9,425 bases of DNA from an uncultured Desulfobacterales bacterium (GTDB taxonomy: Bacteria > Desulfobacterota > Desulfobacteria > Desulfobacterales > G020354645). The stretch lies in the NCBI GenBank assembly GCA_947259865.1, contig CAMYNZ010000245.1, positions 1 to 9,425 on the forward strand. Direction: 5' to 3'. Made by a program: the position numbers and the translations under genes. The notes below the pieces were generated by a model that was not told the DNA's origin, made no database searches, and saw only the letters and a list, made by a program, of their open reading frames with translations. This document shows, piece after piece, positions 1 through 6,584 of this stretch (the stretch's first letter is position 1; the number at the start of each line of letters is the position of its first letter).

Positions 1-5
1 CATGG

Positions 6-30
6 GTGGGAGCGGCTTCCCGCCGCGATC
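6..30. repeat. REP-like palindrome with GTGG head
   Basis: A GTGG tetranucleotide (6-9) and GA are followed by a perfect 5-bp stem GCGGC (12-16) / GCCGC (22-26) with loop TTCCC, then GATC. This matches the architecture of REP sequences processed by RAYT (TnpA-REP) Y1 transposases, in which a GTRG head precedes a GC-rich hairpin. No RAYT gene is in the window. A chance GC-rich hairpin is possible because only one unit is visible. Confidence 0.5.
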
Positions 31-111
31 GAGTGGAAACCATCCGAATTTTAACCGGCTCAACAGGTCAACCCAATTCCTGCCTGAGCATCTTCAACAG
101 GCCTGCAATTC

Positions 112-155
112 AGCCTGCCCGCCATCGCGAGCCGCTCAGGCGAGGCGGGCGGGCT
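112..155. repeat. GC-rich imperfect palindrome
   Basis: Bases 112-123 pair with 144-155 over 12 positions (one G-T wobble), and after a bulged A at 124 bases 125-128 pair with 140-143, leaving an 11-nt loop. The whole 44-nt stretch is one strong hairpin in non-coding DNA downstream of sfsA. It looks like a dispersed palindromic repeat unit. No T-run follows on either strand, so it is not a classical terminator. Confidence 0.5.
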
Positions 156-180
156 ATTGGGCCTTACCCTACTTGAGGTG

Positions 181-205
181 TAAAATATGAGGCTTGTCCG
201 CCTCA
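181..205 (-). terminator. Possible rho-independent terminator of sfsA
   Basis: Read on the minus strand, a 6-bp stem TGAGGC / GCCTCA (205-200 with 193-188) with a 6-nt loop is followed by TATTTTA (187-181). It begins about 22 nt after the sfsA stop codon. The stem is short and the U-tract is interrupted, so termination is likely inefficient. Confidence 0.4.
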
Positions 206-226
206 GGCGTGGTTTTGAACGCACCT

Positions 227-949
227 CTAAAGAATACAGGGGATCTTATTCCTTAACCGTATCCCTTTGAGATTAATATCAACATCATAAGCCACGATTT
301 CGACGCCTTTTTGTACCACTTCTCTGAGAGTTTTAGCGTAGCGCGCATCAATATGATCTGCCGGGCTGAATTGCCTGGCATCCATGCGTTGAATAAAATA
401 AAACATTACACAGCGACAACCGGCGGCGACCAGTTTTTGCAATTCCTGCAAGTGCTTTAAACCCCTTGACGTCACGGCATCGGGAAAATAGGCCACACCG
501 TCAGAAACCAGGGTGCAATTCTTTATCTCCACAAAACACCGATCACCGCTTTCTTTGGAAAGAAGCAAGTCAATACGGGAATGATGGCCAATATTAACTT
601 CCCGTAAGATGTTTCCATATCCCCGGAGCTCTTCGATCAATCCCGCCGCAATAGCTATGGCAACCAGTCGGTTGGGTACCAGGGTATTGACGCCCACAAG
701 CGAATCGGGCATTTTAATCAACTCCCAGGTATACTTCAGCTTACGCCTGGGATTGTTGTGGGTTGAAAGAAAAACGGGTGCACCCGATTGGCAACACGCC
801 TGCATACTGCCGGTATTCGGGCAATGGGCTGTAACAACCTCATCATTTTTTAAACGAACATCGGCCAGAAAACGCTGATATCTTCTAAGGAGGGTGCCGG
901 GCAAAAGTGGCGGCCAGGTAAGCCCGCCCTTTTGTGTGCGATTGGCCAT
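227..949 (-). CDS. sfsA: SfsA, DNA/RNA nuclease / sugar fermentation stimulation protein homolog
   Basis: Complete 240-residue SfsA-family protein, close to the usual family length. Visible hallmarks are RYQRFLADV (about 23-31), HCPNTGSM (42-49), PNRLVAIAI (92-100), SRIDLLL (124-130), CFVEIKNCTLV (138-148) and YFPDAVTSRG (154-163). D127 with E141-x-K143 gives the PD-(D/E)xK nuclease signature of the C-terminal domain; the N-terminal part is the OB-like nucleic-acid-binding region. SfsA was first described in E. coli as stimulating maltose gene expression and later as a nucleic-acid binding/nuclease protein; its physiological substrate is unclear. I prefer the ATG at 949; a GTG two codons upstream (955) is in frame, and neither has a clear Shine-Dalgarno. 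It is preceded by an insertion-like relic and followed by a probable terminator, so it is probably expressed alone. Confidence 0.93.
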   Translation of the reverse strand: MANRTQKGGLTWPPLLPGTLLRRYQRFLADVRLKNDEVVTAHCPNTGSMQACCQSGAPVFLSTHNNPRRKLKYTWELIKMPDSLVGVNTLVPNRLVAIAIAAGLIEELRGYGNILREVNIGHHSRIDLLLSKESGDRCFVEIKNCTLVSDGVAYFPDAVTSRGLKHLQELQKLVAAGCRCVMFYFIQRMDARQFSPADHIDARYAKTLREVVQKGVEIVAYDVDINLKGIRLRNKIPCIL

Positions 950-987
950 TTTCACAGAATCCGATTCGTTAGTTTGAAAATTTGGTT

Positions 988-1010
988 CTTCTCCACTTTA
1001 GTTGGAGAAG
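988..1010. repeat. 8-bp stem hairpin upstream of sfsA
   Basis: CTTCTCCA (988-995) is perfectly complementary to TGGAGAAG (1003-1010) across a 7-nt loop. It abuts the left inverted repeat of the four-helix-bundle relic and lies about 40 bp upstream of the sfsA start. It may belong to that element or to the sfsA leader. No U-run follows on the sfsA strand. Confidence 0.4.
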
Positions 1011-1181
1011 AGGGTCCAAGGATTCAAGGGGTCAAGGATTCAAGGGTTTGTTTTCTAAGGACTTTATCAGTATCTTTAAAATTCTTTCGATTTCTGCGGT
1101 GTCTTTTGCCAGACTTTCAACGCTTTGTAATTCTTTAGCATTTCACTCGAATCCTTGAATCCCTGGCCCCTTGCACCCTCT
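1009..1181. mobile_element. Deleted element with inverted-repeat ends enclosing a four-helix-bundle gene relic
   Basis: The left end starts AGAGGGTCCAAGG (1009) and the right end, read on the opposite strand from 1181, starts AGAGGGTGCAAGG. The arms stay similar for about 30 bp once an extra ATTCAAGG unit on the left is allowed for; this unit belongs to a short tandem motif (GGATTCAAGG) that recurs on the left. The arms bracket the gene relic at 1032-1141. The arrangement looks like an internally deleted insertion of the four-helix-bundle / intervening-sequence kind. No obvious target duplication is seen. Confidence 0.5.
1032..1141 (-). pseudogene. Four-helix-bundle protein (23S rRNA intervening-sequence family) relic
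   Basis: Read leftward from the ATG at 1141, the first 13 codons give MLKNYKALKVWQK, the characteristic opening of the four-helix-bundle family found in 23S rRNA intervening sequences. After a frame change near 1103 the sequence reads AEIERILKILIKSLENKP and ends NP-stop at 1032, which matches the usual C-terminal helix of the same family. Intact members are about 115-125 residues; here only about 37 remain, so roughly 80 central codons are gone and the two ends lie in different frames. No functional product is expected. The identification rests on remembered family patterns at both ends and is strengthened because head and tail occur in the right order and orientation between inverted repeats. 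Confidence 0.6.
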
Positions 1182-1248
1182 GGGATCAACACTTGCGCCA
1201 TGGGAAATAACAGCTCATTCTGCTTTAATTGGCTACAATTAATACCGA

Positions 1249-1761
1249 TTACTTTCCGCTCACGGCTGACAGGTGCTGGCCCAAAAAGTTTTTTTCGATA
1301 AAATCCGCAAGCTGTTGAATGTCTTCCAAACCGAAAGTGGGGACGTTTAAGTTAAAGTCGGTATCGGTTACAAAAGCGATGAGATTTTCATCATCCAGAC
1401 AAAAGGGTTGTTTATGAGCTGCCGCCCTGAAAATTTCAATCTTGGGTTTCTCCACCCTTTTGAATCCTTCGGTGATGATAAGATCCATGTCTTGAAAGTA
1501 CCCGGTTAAACCCGCTAAACCCTCCCATGCATCTTTTTTTACCATTGCTATTTTGCCCGGTGATGCAACCAGAACCGTATCCGCACCGGCCTCTTGATGA
1601 CGTCTGCTGTCTTTTCCTTTTTTATCGACATCAAAACCGTGATGGGCGTGTTTTATGGTACCAACTTTGTAGCCGCGCTTTTTAAGCTGTGGGATCAGTT
1701 TTTCAATAAGCGTGGTTTTTCCGGCTTGAGATTTCCCAACAATTAATAAGATCGGCGGCAT
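1249..1761 (-). CDS. mobB: MobB, molybdopterin-guanine dinucleotide biosynthesis adaptor GTPase
   Basis: Complete 170-residue MobB. The P-loop GKSQAGKT is at residues 9-16; the family signature GTIKHAHHGFDVDKKGKDS follows at about 35-53, then RHQEAGAD and the ITEGFK motif near 96-101. MobB binds GTP and assists MobA in attaching GMP to molybdopterin, giving the MGD cofactor of DMSO-reductase-family enzymes such as formate dehydrogenases and nitrate or polysulfide reductases. The ATG at 1761 follows AGGGGAG at close spacing. MobA is not in this window, so mobB stands alone. It is divergent from the ABC transporter, with about 270 bp between their starts. A 7-bp AT-rich hairpin (1225-1242) lies just after its stop, without a U-tract. 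Confidence 0.95.
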   Translation of the reverse strand: MPPILLIVGKSQAGKTTLIEKLIPQLKKRGYKVGTIKHAHHGFDVDKKGKDSRRHQEAGADTVLVASPGKIAMVKKDAWEGLAGLTGYFQDMDLIITEGFKRVEKPKIEIFRAAAHKQPFCLDDENLIAFVTDTDFNLNVPTFGLEDIQQLADFIEKNFLGQHLSAVSGK

Positions 1762-1932
1762 AATTCTCCCCTGACGTATCTGGCTTCAGTTAACAAAACT
1801 TTGGCCTTCTTTCACAGCGGCCTGCAATACGGCCTGAGAAGATCCAAAAGCGTTCGTTTGGGAGGGAAACTAAAGCCCTAAAGCAATATTGTCAAGCCAA
1901 ATGCAAACCCTGGTTCTATATCCCAAAAACTA

Positions 1933-1960
1933 TTGATAACATGCCGCGAATGCTTATAAT
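1933..1960 (+). promoter_or_regulatory. Sigma-70-type promoter for the ABC transporter operon
   Basis: A -35 box TTGATA (1933-1938) and a perfect -10 box TATAAT (1955-1960) are separated by 16 bp. Transcription would start near 1967, giving a leader of about 60 nt before the ATPase ATG at 2030. This is the best promoter match in the window. Confidence 0.65.
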
Positions 1961-2029
1961 AGCCTAACCTTTTGGATCGGATACAAATATTTTTTCAAAT
2001 AGTGTTTGAAAGCTTCAATGAGGTGGCGG

Positions 2030-2914
2030 ATGTCCCCCCTGCTGGAAGTTAAAGATCTTGTCAAAAAGTATGAAAAAATCGTTGCCGTCAACGGCGTGAG
2101 CTTTTCAATTGAATCCGGAATTTGTTTCGGACTTCTGGGACCCAATGGCGCCGGCAAAACCACAACGATTGAAGTCATAGAAGATGTTATACCACCGACA
2201 TCCGGAGAAATAATATACCGGGGCCTGCCCAGATCAGCCTCTTTCAGGGAAAATGTCGGCATTCAATTTCAGCAAACAGCCCTTTTATCCTTCCTGACAG
2301 TACGCGAGACATTGGAGACGTTTGAAAGCCTATATTCCAAAACCCACAACCTGGATGAGCTTGTCGCAATGTGTCACCTGAAAGATTTTCAGCACCAGTA
2401 CAATGATAAAATATCCGGTGGACAGCGGCAACGATTTATGCTGGCCTTGGCGCTGATCAATCAGCCTGAATTGATCTTTCTGGATGAACCCTCCACCGGT
2501 CTGGACCCCCAGGCCCGTCGTAATCTTTGGGATGTCATAGAACAAATCAAAAATGGTGGCAAAACGGTCATACTGACCACCCATTACATGGAAGAAGCCC
2601 AGCAATTATGCGATGACGTCGCAATCATGGATTATGGCAAAATTATAGCCCATGGATCACCGGATGAGCTGATAAAAAAATATTCAGCTGAAATTACCGT
2701 GATTCTACCTAAAAAAGATGGCGATGGCGCCTGGCGGGAATTGTCCCTGAAATACCATGAATTTGCAGATAGAATTGAGATAAATACCAGCGACCTCAAC
2801 GCCTGCCTCGAGGAGTTATTGTCTAAACGGATGGATTTAACCGATATGACCGTCCGGGGTTCAAACCTGGAGAATGTCTTTTTGAATTTGACCGGGCGTC
2901 AACTGCGGGAATAA
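2030..2914 (+). CDS. ABC transporter ATP-binding protein (DrrA-like exporter type)
   Basis: Complete ATPase of 294 residues with all nucleotide-binding motifs: Walker A GPNGAGKT (37-44), Q-loop Q79 in IQFQQT, signature ISGGQRQR (128-135, Ile in place of Leu), Walker B LIFLDEP (148-154) with catalytic E153, D-loop STGLD and switch H185. The C-terminal region (about 215-294) is the extension typical of the DrrA/NatA-type ABC-2 exporter group. It would energise export from the cytoplasmic face of the membrane with the permease starting 4 bp downstream; the substrate cannot be read from sequence. I chose the ATG at 2030 because GAGG (2020-2023) lies at correct spacing and homology begins at LLEVKDLV; TTG at 2006 and ATG at 2018 are possible in-frame alternatives. 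It is transcribed from the promoter at 1933-1960. Its partner is damaged, so the system may be inactive. Confidence 0.93.
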   Translation: MSPLLEVKDLVKKYEKIVAVNGVSFSIESGICFGLLGPNGAGKTTTIEVIEDVIPPTSGEIIYRGLPRSASFRENVGIQFQQTALLSFLTVRETLETFESLYSKTHNLDELVAMCHLKDFQHQYNDKISGGQRQRFMLALALINQPELIFLDEPSTGLDPQARRNLWDVIEQIKNGGKTVILTTHYMEEAQQLCDDVAIMDYGKIIAHGSPDELIKKYSAEITVILPKKDGDGAWRELSLKYHEFADRIEINTSDLNACLEELLSKRMDLTDMTVRGSNLENVFLNLTGRQLRE

Positions 2915-2918
2915 ACGA

Positions 2919-3924
2919 ATGAAATTTAAAAGATTTTGGACCATGTTTCTGGCACGCAATCGCGAGTTCTTCAGAGATCGTGCCGCTTTTGGTTGGAACT
3001 TTTTGTTCCCGTTTCTGATTGTGGCCGGATTCGGTGTAATTTTCGGCGGCAGGGCATACACCGTTTATAAAATCGGTGTCTTTCCTTATGAATCAAAAAC
3101 CGTTTCTATGAACAATGTAAATCTGCCCCAAAATTTCTTAACCACCCGTCACCTCAGTTTTATCGGATTCAAATCGGCTCAGGAAGGATTAACAAAACTC
3201 AGGCATCATAAAATTGATTTTCTCATCAAAATCGGTACCCAGCCGCCGCAATATTGGATGAGCGACTCCTCTCCCAAAGGATATATCGTCGAAAAAATAT
3301 TCTATAGCAGCCTGGTCCCGGCCGAAAACATGGGTTTAGCCACCAAAAAAGAAATCGTGGGACGCCAAATCCGATACATCGACTGGTTGTTTCCGGGGAT
3401 ACTGGCAATGAATATGATGTTCAGTGCGCTCTGGGGCGTTGGCTATATCGTGGTTCGATACCGCAAAAACGGAGTGCTCAAGCGCTTGAAAGCCACACCA
3501 TTGACAGCCTTTGAATATTTGAGCGCCCAGATGCTGTCCAGAATATTTTTGTTGATGTTTACCCTGACCGTGGTGTGGATCGGATGCGATTTGATTTTTT
3601 CATTTAGGAAGCCTTAGTCTCACAGCCCTGGGGTTGGTCCTGGCCTCGAGAGGAACCAGCGAAGAGTTTACCACCGGCATTTTGAATTTTATTTCCTGGC
3701 CCATGATGTTTTTGTCTGAAGTCTGGTTTTCGCTTGAAGGCGCGCCAAAATGGGTCAAAATGTTTGCCGAGATATTTCCGCTCACCCATATGCTAAGAGC
3801 CGTGCGCAAGATAATGAATGACGGTGCGGGGTTGCTTGATGTGAGTCTGGAGTTGACGATGCTATCTCTGATGGGCTTGACCTTCCTAATTGCCGGCGCA
3901 TCCATGTTTTCGTGGAATAAATAG
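2919..3924 (+). pseudogene. ABC-2 type permease, disrupted by an internal out-of-frame deletion
   Basis: The first reading frame (2919-3617) encodes 232 residues: a cytoplasmic start, TM1 about 23-42, an extracytoplasmic domain, TM2 about 157-179, the conserved stretch RYRKNGVLKRLKATPLT (180-196) and TM3 about 206-227, then SFRKP and a TAG at 3615. The missing part continues in another frame from about 3601 to the TAA at 3922: LGSLSLTALGLVLASR, SWPMMFLSEVWFSLEG, FPLTHMLRAVRKIM and a final hydrophobic helix. TM4 has only its second half and the TM3-TM4 loop is absent, so a simple one-base slip in the T6 run at 3595-3600 does not restore a sensible protein. A deletion of roughly 40-50 bp joined at the TTAGGA sequence (3604-3609) explains both the frame change and the short helix. 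The ATG follows the ATPase stop by 4 bp, as in an operon. The product is probably non-functional. Confidence 0.8.
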
Positions 3925-4031
3925 CAGCCTCGTAATCTCAAACCGACTGTTTCCTCTCTAAGCAATCCCAAATGAAACCGAACTAAAGTCATTCTCAAAA
4001 TTATGTTACCATAAAATGTTAAATTTAAGGT

Positions 4032-4257
4032 GGCTCAGGCGAGGGGTATTTTTTTTGCCTGCAAGATGATGACTTCAGAGGTTGTAAATGGCACAGGGCG
4101 GCTGCCGTCTGGCTAGGCAAAAGCAACTGTGTCGTTTAACGAGACGCAGAATGTTGTTGCCAGCAGGGAGCAAATTGAAAGGGAGTTGCCGTTTTCAAAG
4201 CCTAATCGCTAATGATTCGGCATCTTGCAGGCAAAAAAATTACCCCTTGCCCGAGCC
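4032..4257. mobile_element. MITE-like element with 37-bp terminal inverted repeats
   Basis: Bases 4032-4068 are the reverse complement of 4221-4257 with 34 of 37 positions identical and no gaps. Each arm has the order GGCTC, GGC, AGGGGTA, a run of Ts, GCCTGCAAGATG. The 152-bp interior has no convincing gene but contains smaller hairpins, for example 4129-4136 with 4138-4145 (7 of 8 pairs). The size, the long near-identical ends and the location in a convergent intergenic gap fit a non-autonomous miniature element. No clear target duplication is visible. A structured RNA is an alternative. The element accounts for most of the 376-bp gene-free stretch 3925-4300; I see nothing definite in the rest. 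Confidence 0.6.
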
Positions 4258-4300
4258 GGCGCAACCGTGAACGCAAACGGAGCATATGTTGAGAATCACC

Positions 4301-5185
4301 CTATTTTTTAAATTTCTTTTTTGTCGGAATAAACTCATCTATAAAGGTTGACGTGTGAATGATGGAAATAACTTTTACGACAACCAAAGCCAGTCCGGCG
4401 AGCAGCAATCGAATCAAACTGTTCGGCATGCCGTTGAGGGTGTCCATAACGGATATGCCGGCTACAACAAAAAGAAATAATTCCAAAAGCACCGCCATAA
4501 ATCCCAGTAGATATTGCCGGGTATAGATATAACCACCACCCGGAATAACTATGGCACTGAGCATGGCAAGCACTTTGGTTTTAAATTTGAGATCACATTT
4601 ACGGCAGGCATATTTATTATCGGTTAGGGGTGCCGCACACCGCGGACAAAGGAAGGTTCTTTCATCAACTTCCGGTGCTTGCTTTCCAATCGGAAAGGTT
4701 TTTAACAGGTTATTGATTTTCTTTTTTTCTTTACCGGCAATACCGAAAAACTTCTCTATTTTGCCACCTTTTTTATATTCAACGACAAGGGACCTGCCTT
4801 TCATACCGATCGATTTGCAGGCACCATACGGGATTTGAGCAAGCGAACCGCGATACTTATACACGGGGGTTGTGGGAACATGGAAAATGCGTTGATCCGT
4901 GAACACAAAAAGCGAACGTTTGAGGTAAACGAAAAGCCATCCGATTAAATATTTATCGATGGTGGTCGTTGGTGAATACCCGGTTGTAACTACAAGTATT
5001 TTTTCGGTAATATCAACAAAGGGCTTTAGAAACGGTAATCTAATAATCAGCTTTCGCTGGCGGTTTTCGATTTTTTTCTTATAGATTTTTTTATGGTTTG
5101 AGAATAATACTTCCCGATCCACGGGAAGGCCGAATATTCTGTATCCGAGAACACCGATAGGCCCGGTTCCGCTTTTTTGTGCCAC
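4301..5185 (-). CDS. Membrane protein with PH-like domain and zinc ribbon
   Basis: Predicted 294-residue protein of unknown function. An N-terminal cytosolic region (about 57-165) resembles bacterial PH-like domains: TEKILVVTTGY, LFVFTDQRIFHV, GRSLVVEYKKGGKIEKFFGI. It is followed by a zinc ribbon with C180-x2-C183 and C194-x2-C197, and then three hydrophobic segments at about 205-222, 226-247 and 257-277. The piece IPGGGYIYTRQYLLGF resembles the TM2-type turn motif. The C-terminus is lysine-rich. I place the start at GTG 5185 because AGGGGAG (5199-5193) lies 7 nt upstream; a TTG at 5203 would add six residues but overlaps that ribosome binding site. The gene is monocistronic by spacing (178 bp from the upstream M28 gene stop). 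A role in membrane sensing or stress is only a guess. Confidence 0.8.
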   Translation of the reverse strand: MAQKSGTGPIGVLGYRIFGLPVDREVLFSNHKKIYKKKIENRQRKLIIRLPFLKPFVDITEKILVVTTGYSPTTTIDKYLIGWLFVYLKRSLFVFTDQRIFHVPTTPVYKYRGSLAQIPYGACKSIGMKGRSLVVEYKKGGKIEKFFGIAGKEKKKINNLLKTFPIGKQAPEVDERTFLCPRCAAPLTDNKYACRKCDLKFKTKVLAMLSAIVIPGGGYIYTRQYLLGFMAVLLELFLFVVAGISVMDTLNGMPNSLIRLLLAGLALVVVKVISIIHTSTFIDEFIPTKKKFKK

Positions 5186-5289
5186 CGATTTATCTCCCCT
5201 CAATTCTTAATAATCACTGAAACAGCATGAATGCATCAAGTCGGGTATATAGCAGTACCCTGGATGTTGTGTATTTTTATCATTTTTTG

Positions 5290-5337
5290 GGATAATTTTA
5301 AAGTCAACCGCATCTTGTTTCAAGCATAAAATTATCC
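5290..5337. repeat. 11-bp perfect inverted repeat in intergenic DNA
   Basis: GGATAATTTTA (5290-5300) is the exact reverse complement of TAAAATTATCC (5327-5337), with a 26-nt loop that itself contains CTTG-TTT-CAAG. It lies between the M28 peptidase stop and the PH/zinc-ribbon gene. No U-run follows on the minus strand, so it is not a standard terminator; it could shape the mRNA 3' end or be an operator. Confidence 0.45.
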
Positions 5338-5362
5338 GGGTCTAAAACCAAGATAGAAATCC

Positions 5363-6400
5363 TTATGGCGACGCGTCCGGCCCGGCCAACTCGGTGACAA
5401 CCCGTGCAATCCCGGCCACCACCCGTGCCAGACGCTCATAATCTATTTTATCCGGCGTATCCTGAACGGTATGGTAATATGGGTATCTGAAAGGGGCCGT
5501 ATCGGTCACCATTATTCCCGCATAGCCTTCCTTCCAATATGACCATTGGTCAGACCAGCCAATGCCGGTAATCCAGCCCGGTGCGGCAACGCCCTCGGAT
5601 GGAAAGGCGGTGTGGTTGCGAAAAGAAGCCATGACTTTATGGAGAAGTTTGCGGGACGATAAATTGCTGACAAATCCGATAAAATTACCGGTGTCGGGGT
5701 AGAAAAAGCTGAAAGGTACAGGGTAGTGCTGACTGCCGGGAGCATCCGAATAATAACCTACGGTCTCGATCGAGAGCATGGCTACAATATTCTCCCGGCG
5801 TTGACGTGATCGGACTGCGGATATCCGGCTGCCCATCAATGCGGTCTGGAAAAAAGGGGGCTCCTCGTTGACAAAGGCCACCACCCGAACCGTTCGCTTG
5901 AGCTTTTGACCGGCAATCAGGCGGGCCACTTCCAAAATACAGGCCACACCGGATGCGTTGTCGTTTGCCCCCGGGCTGCCAAGCACGGAATCGTAATGGG
6001 CGCCAATAATAACGATTTCTTCGGGCGAAGAGGCGCCACGTTGTTCGGCTTCGAGATTCTTTACGGTAATCCCTGCAGCCGGGTAATCTTGAGCGGTCAC
6101 ATTGAAACCCGAATTTTCCAGCACTTTTTGAATGTAGGCGGCAGCCGCCGCCAGTTGTTGCGGGCGCCCCACATTTCGTTCGCCTATTCGGTCCGCCAGC
6201 AGGATCACATGCTGCTTGAGGTTATCGCTCAATTGCCGTTCATGACCACTTAATGGCTGAAAGGGACCCGAGTAGGATGCGTCTGGCATATTAATAATAT
6301 AAATTACCCCGGAAATCAGCAGCGCCAAGATGACTATCCAGCGGTATAAAAATGATCGCCACGCTCTCCTATCATTCGGTAACAAACTGAACAGTATCAT
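5363..6400 (-). CDS. M28 family zinc metallopeptidase, membrane anchored
   Basis: Complete 345-residue protein with one N-terminal transmembrane anchor (about 19-38, after basic residues) and an extracytoplasmic M28 aminopeptidase-like domain. The zinc-site motifs are present: H135-Y-D137 in GAHYDS, D147 in GANDNASG, E179-E180 in FVNEEPPFF, E212 in SIETVG (the position is Asp or Glu in the family) and H310 in PYYHTVQDTP. By family analogy H135, D147, E180, E212 and H310 bind two zinc ions, with E179 as general base. These enzymes release N-terminal amino acids from peptides; the precise substrate is unknown. The ATG at 6400 gives a clean signal-anchor; no strong Shine-Dalgarno is seen. It is separated by 184 bp from the upstream hydrolase gene and appears to be its own unit. 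Confidence 0.92.
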   Translation of the reverse strand: MILFSLLPNDRRAWRSFLYRWIVILALLISGVIYIINMPDASYSGPFQPLSGHERQLSDNLKQHVILLADRIGERNVGRPQQLAAAAAYIQKVLENSGFNVTAQDYPAAGITVKNLEAEQRGASSPEEIVIIGAHYDSVLGSPGANDNASGVACILEVARLIAGQKLKRTVRVVAFVNEEPPFFQTALMGSRISAVRSRQRRENIVAMLSIETVGYYSDAPGSQHYPVPFSFFYPDTGNFIGFVSNLSSRKLLHKVMASFRNHTAFPSEGVAAPGWITGIGWSDQWSYWKEGYAGIMVTDTAPFRYPYYHTVQDTPDKIDYERLARVVAGIARVVTELAGPDASP

Positions 6401-6477
6401 TGGTTAGCGATTCCGGAGCGGATATGAATCCTCGCTGAATGTTTGGCTGTTACAAAGGATTTAAATGTCTTTTAACA

Positions 6478-6566
6478 GGTATTACCTGGATTTTGCATTA
6501 ACCCGCTGTTTTACTTAAATTACTAAATTCTCATCAATTTTCATACAAAATCCAGGTATGAATACC
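6478..6566. repeat. Long interrupted inverted repeat between isochorismatase and M28 genes
   Basis: ACCTGGATTTTG (6484-6495) pairs perfectly with CAAAATCCAGGT (6546-6557), and GGTATT (6478-6483) pairs with AATACC (6561-6566) after a 3-nt bulge (ATG, 6558-6560). The 50-nt loop is AT-rich. It starts about 20 bp beyond the stop of the hydrolase gene. It could be a small dispersed repeat or a processing hairpin; the sequence after it lacks a U-tract on the minus strand. Confidence 0.5.
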
Positions 6567-6584
6567 ACATGCAGGTGGACCGCC

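Noticed and set aside
2..190. 62-codon open frame at the left edge
   Set aside because: It runs through the REP-like hairpin and the GC-rich palindrome, has no ribosome binding site, and its product looks like translated repeat sequence.
609..878. Plus-strand open frame inside sfsA
   Set aside because: It is antisense to a well-conserved gene and shows no family pattern; it is a coding shadow.
1054..1141. Small intact gene starting MLKNYKALKVWQK
   Set aside because: This frame stops after about 21 codons, and the family C-terminus lies in another frame, so it is a relic rather than a small gene.
3595..3600. T6 run as a programmed or sequencing frameshift in the permease
   Set aside because: Correcting one T joins TM3 directly to a half-length TM4 with no loop, so a larger deletion fits better; a sequencing error is not fully excluded.
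4032..4257. Bidirectional terminator between the convergent permease and PH/zinc-ribbon genes
   Set aside because: The arms are 152 bp apart and the T-runs lie inside the stems rather than after them.
4088..4270. 60-codon open frame inside the 4032-4257 element
   Set aside because: It runs into the terminal repeat, has no Shine-Dalgarno, and is rich in residues expected from chance translation.
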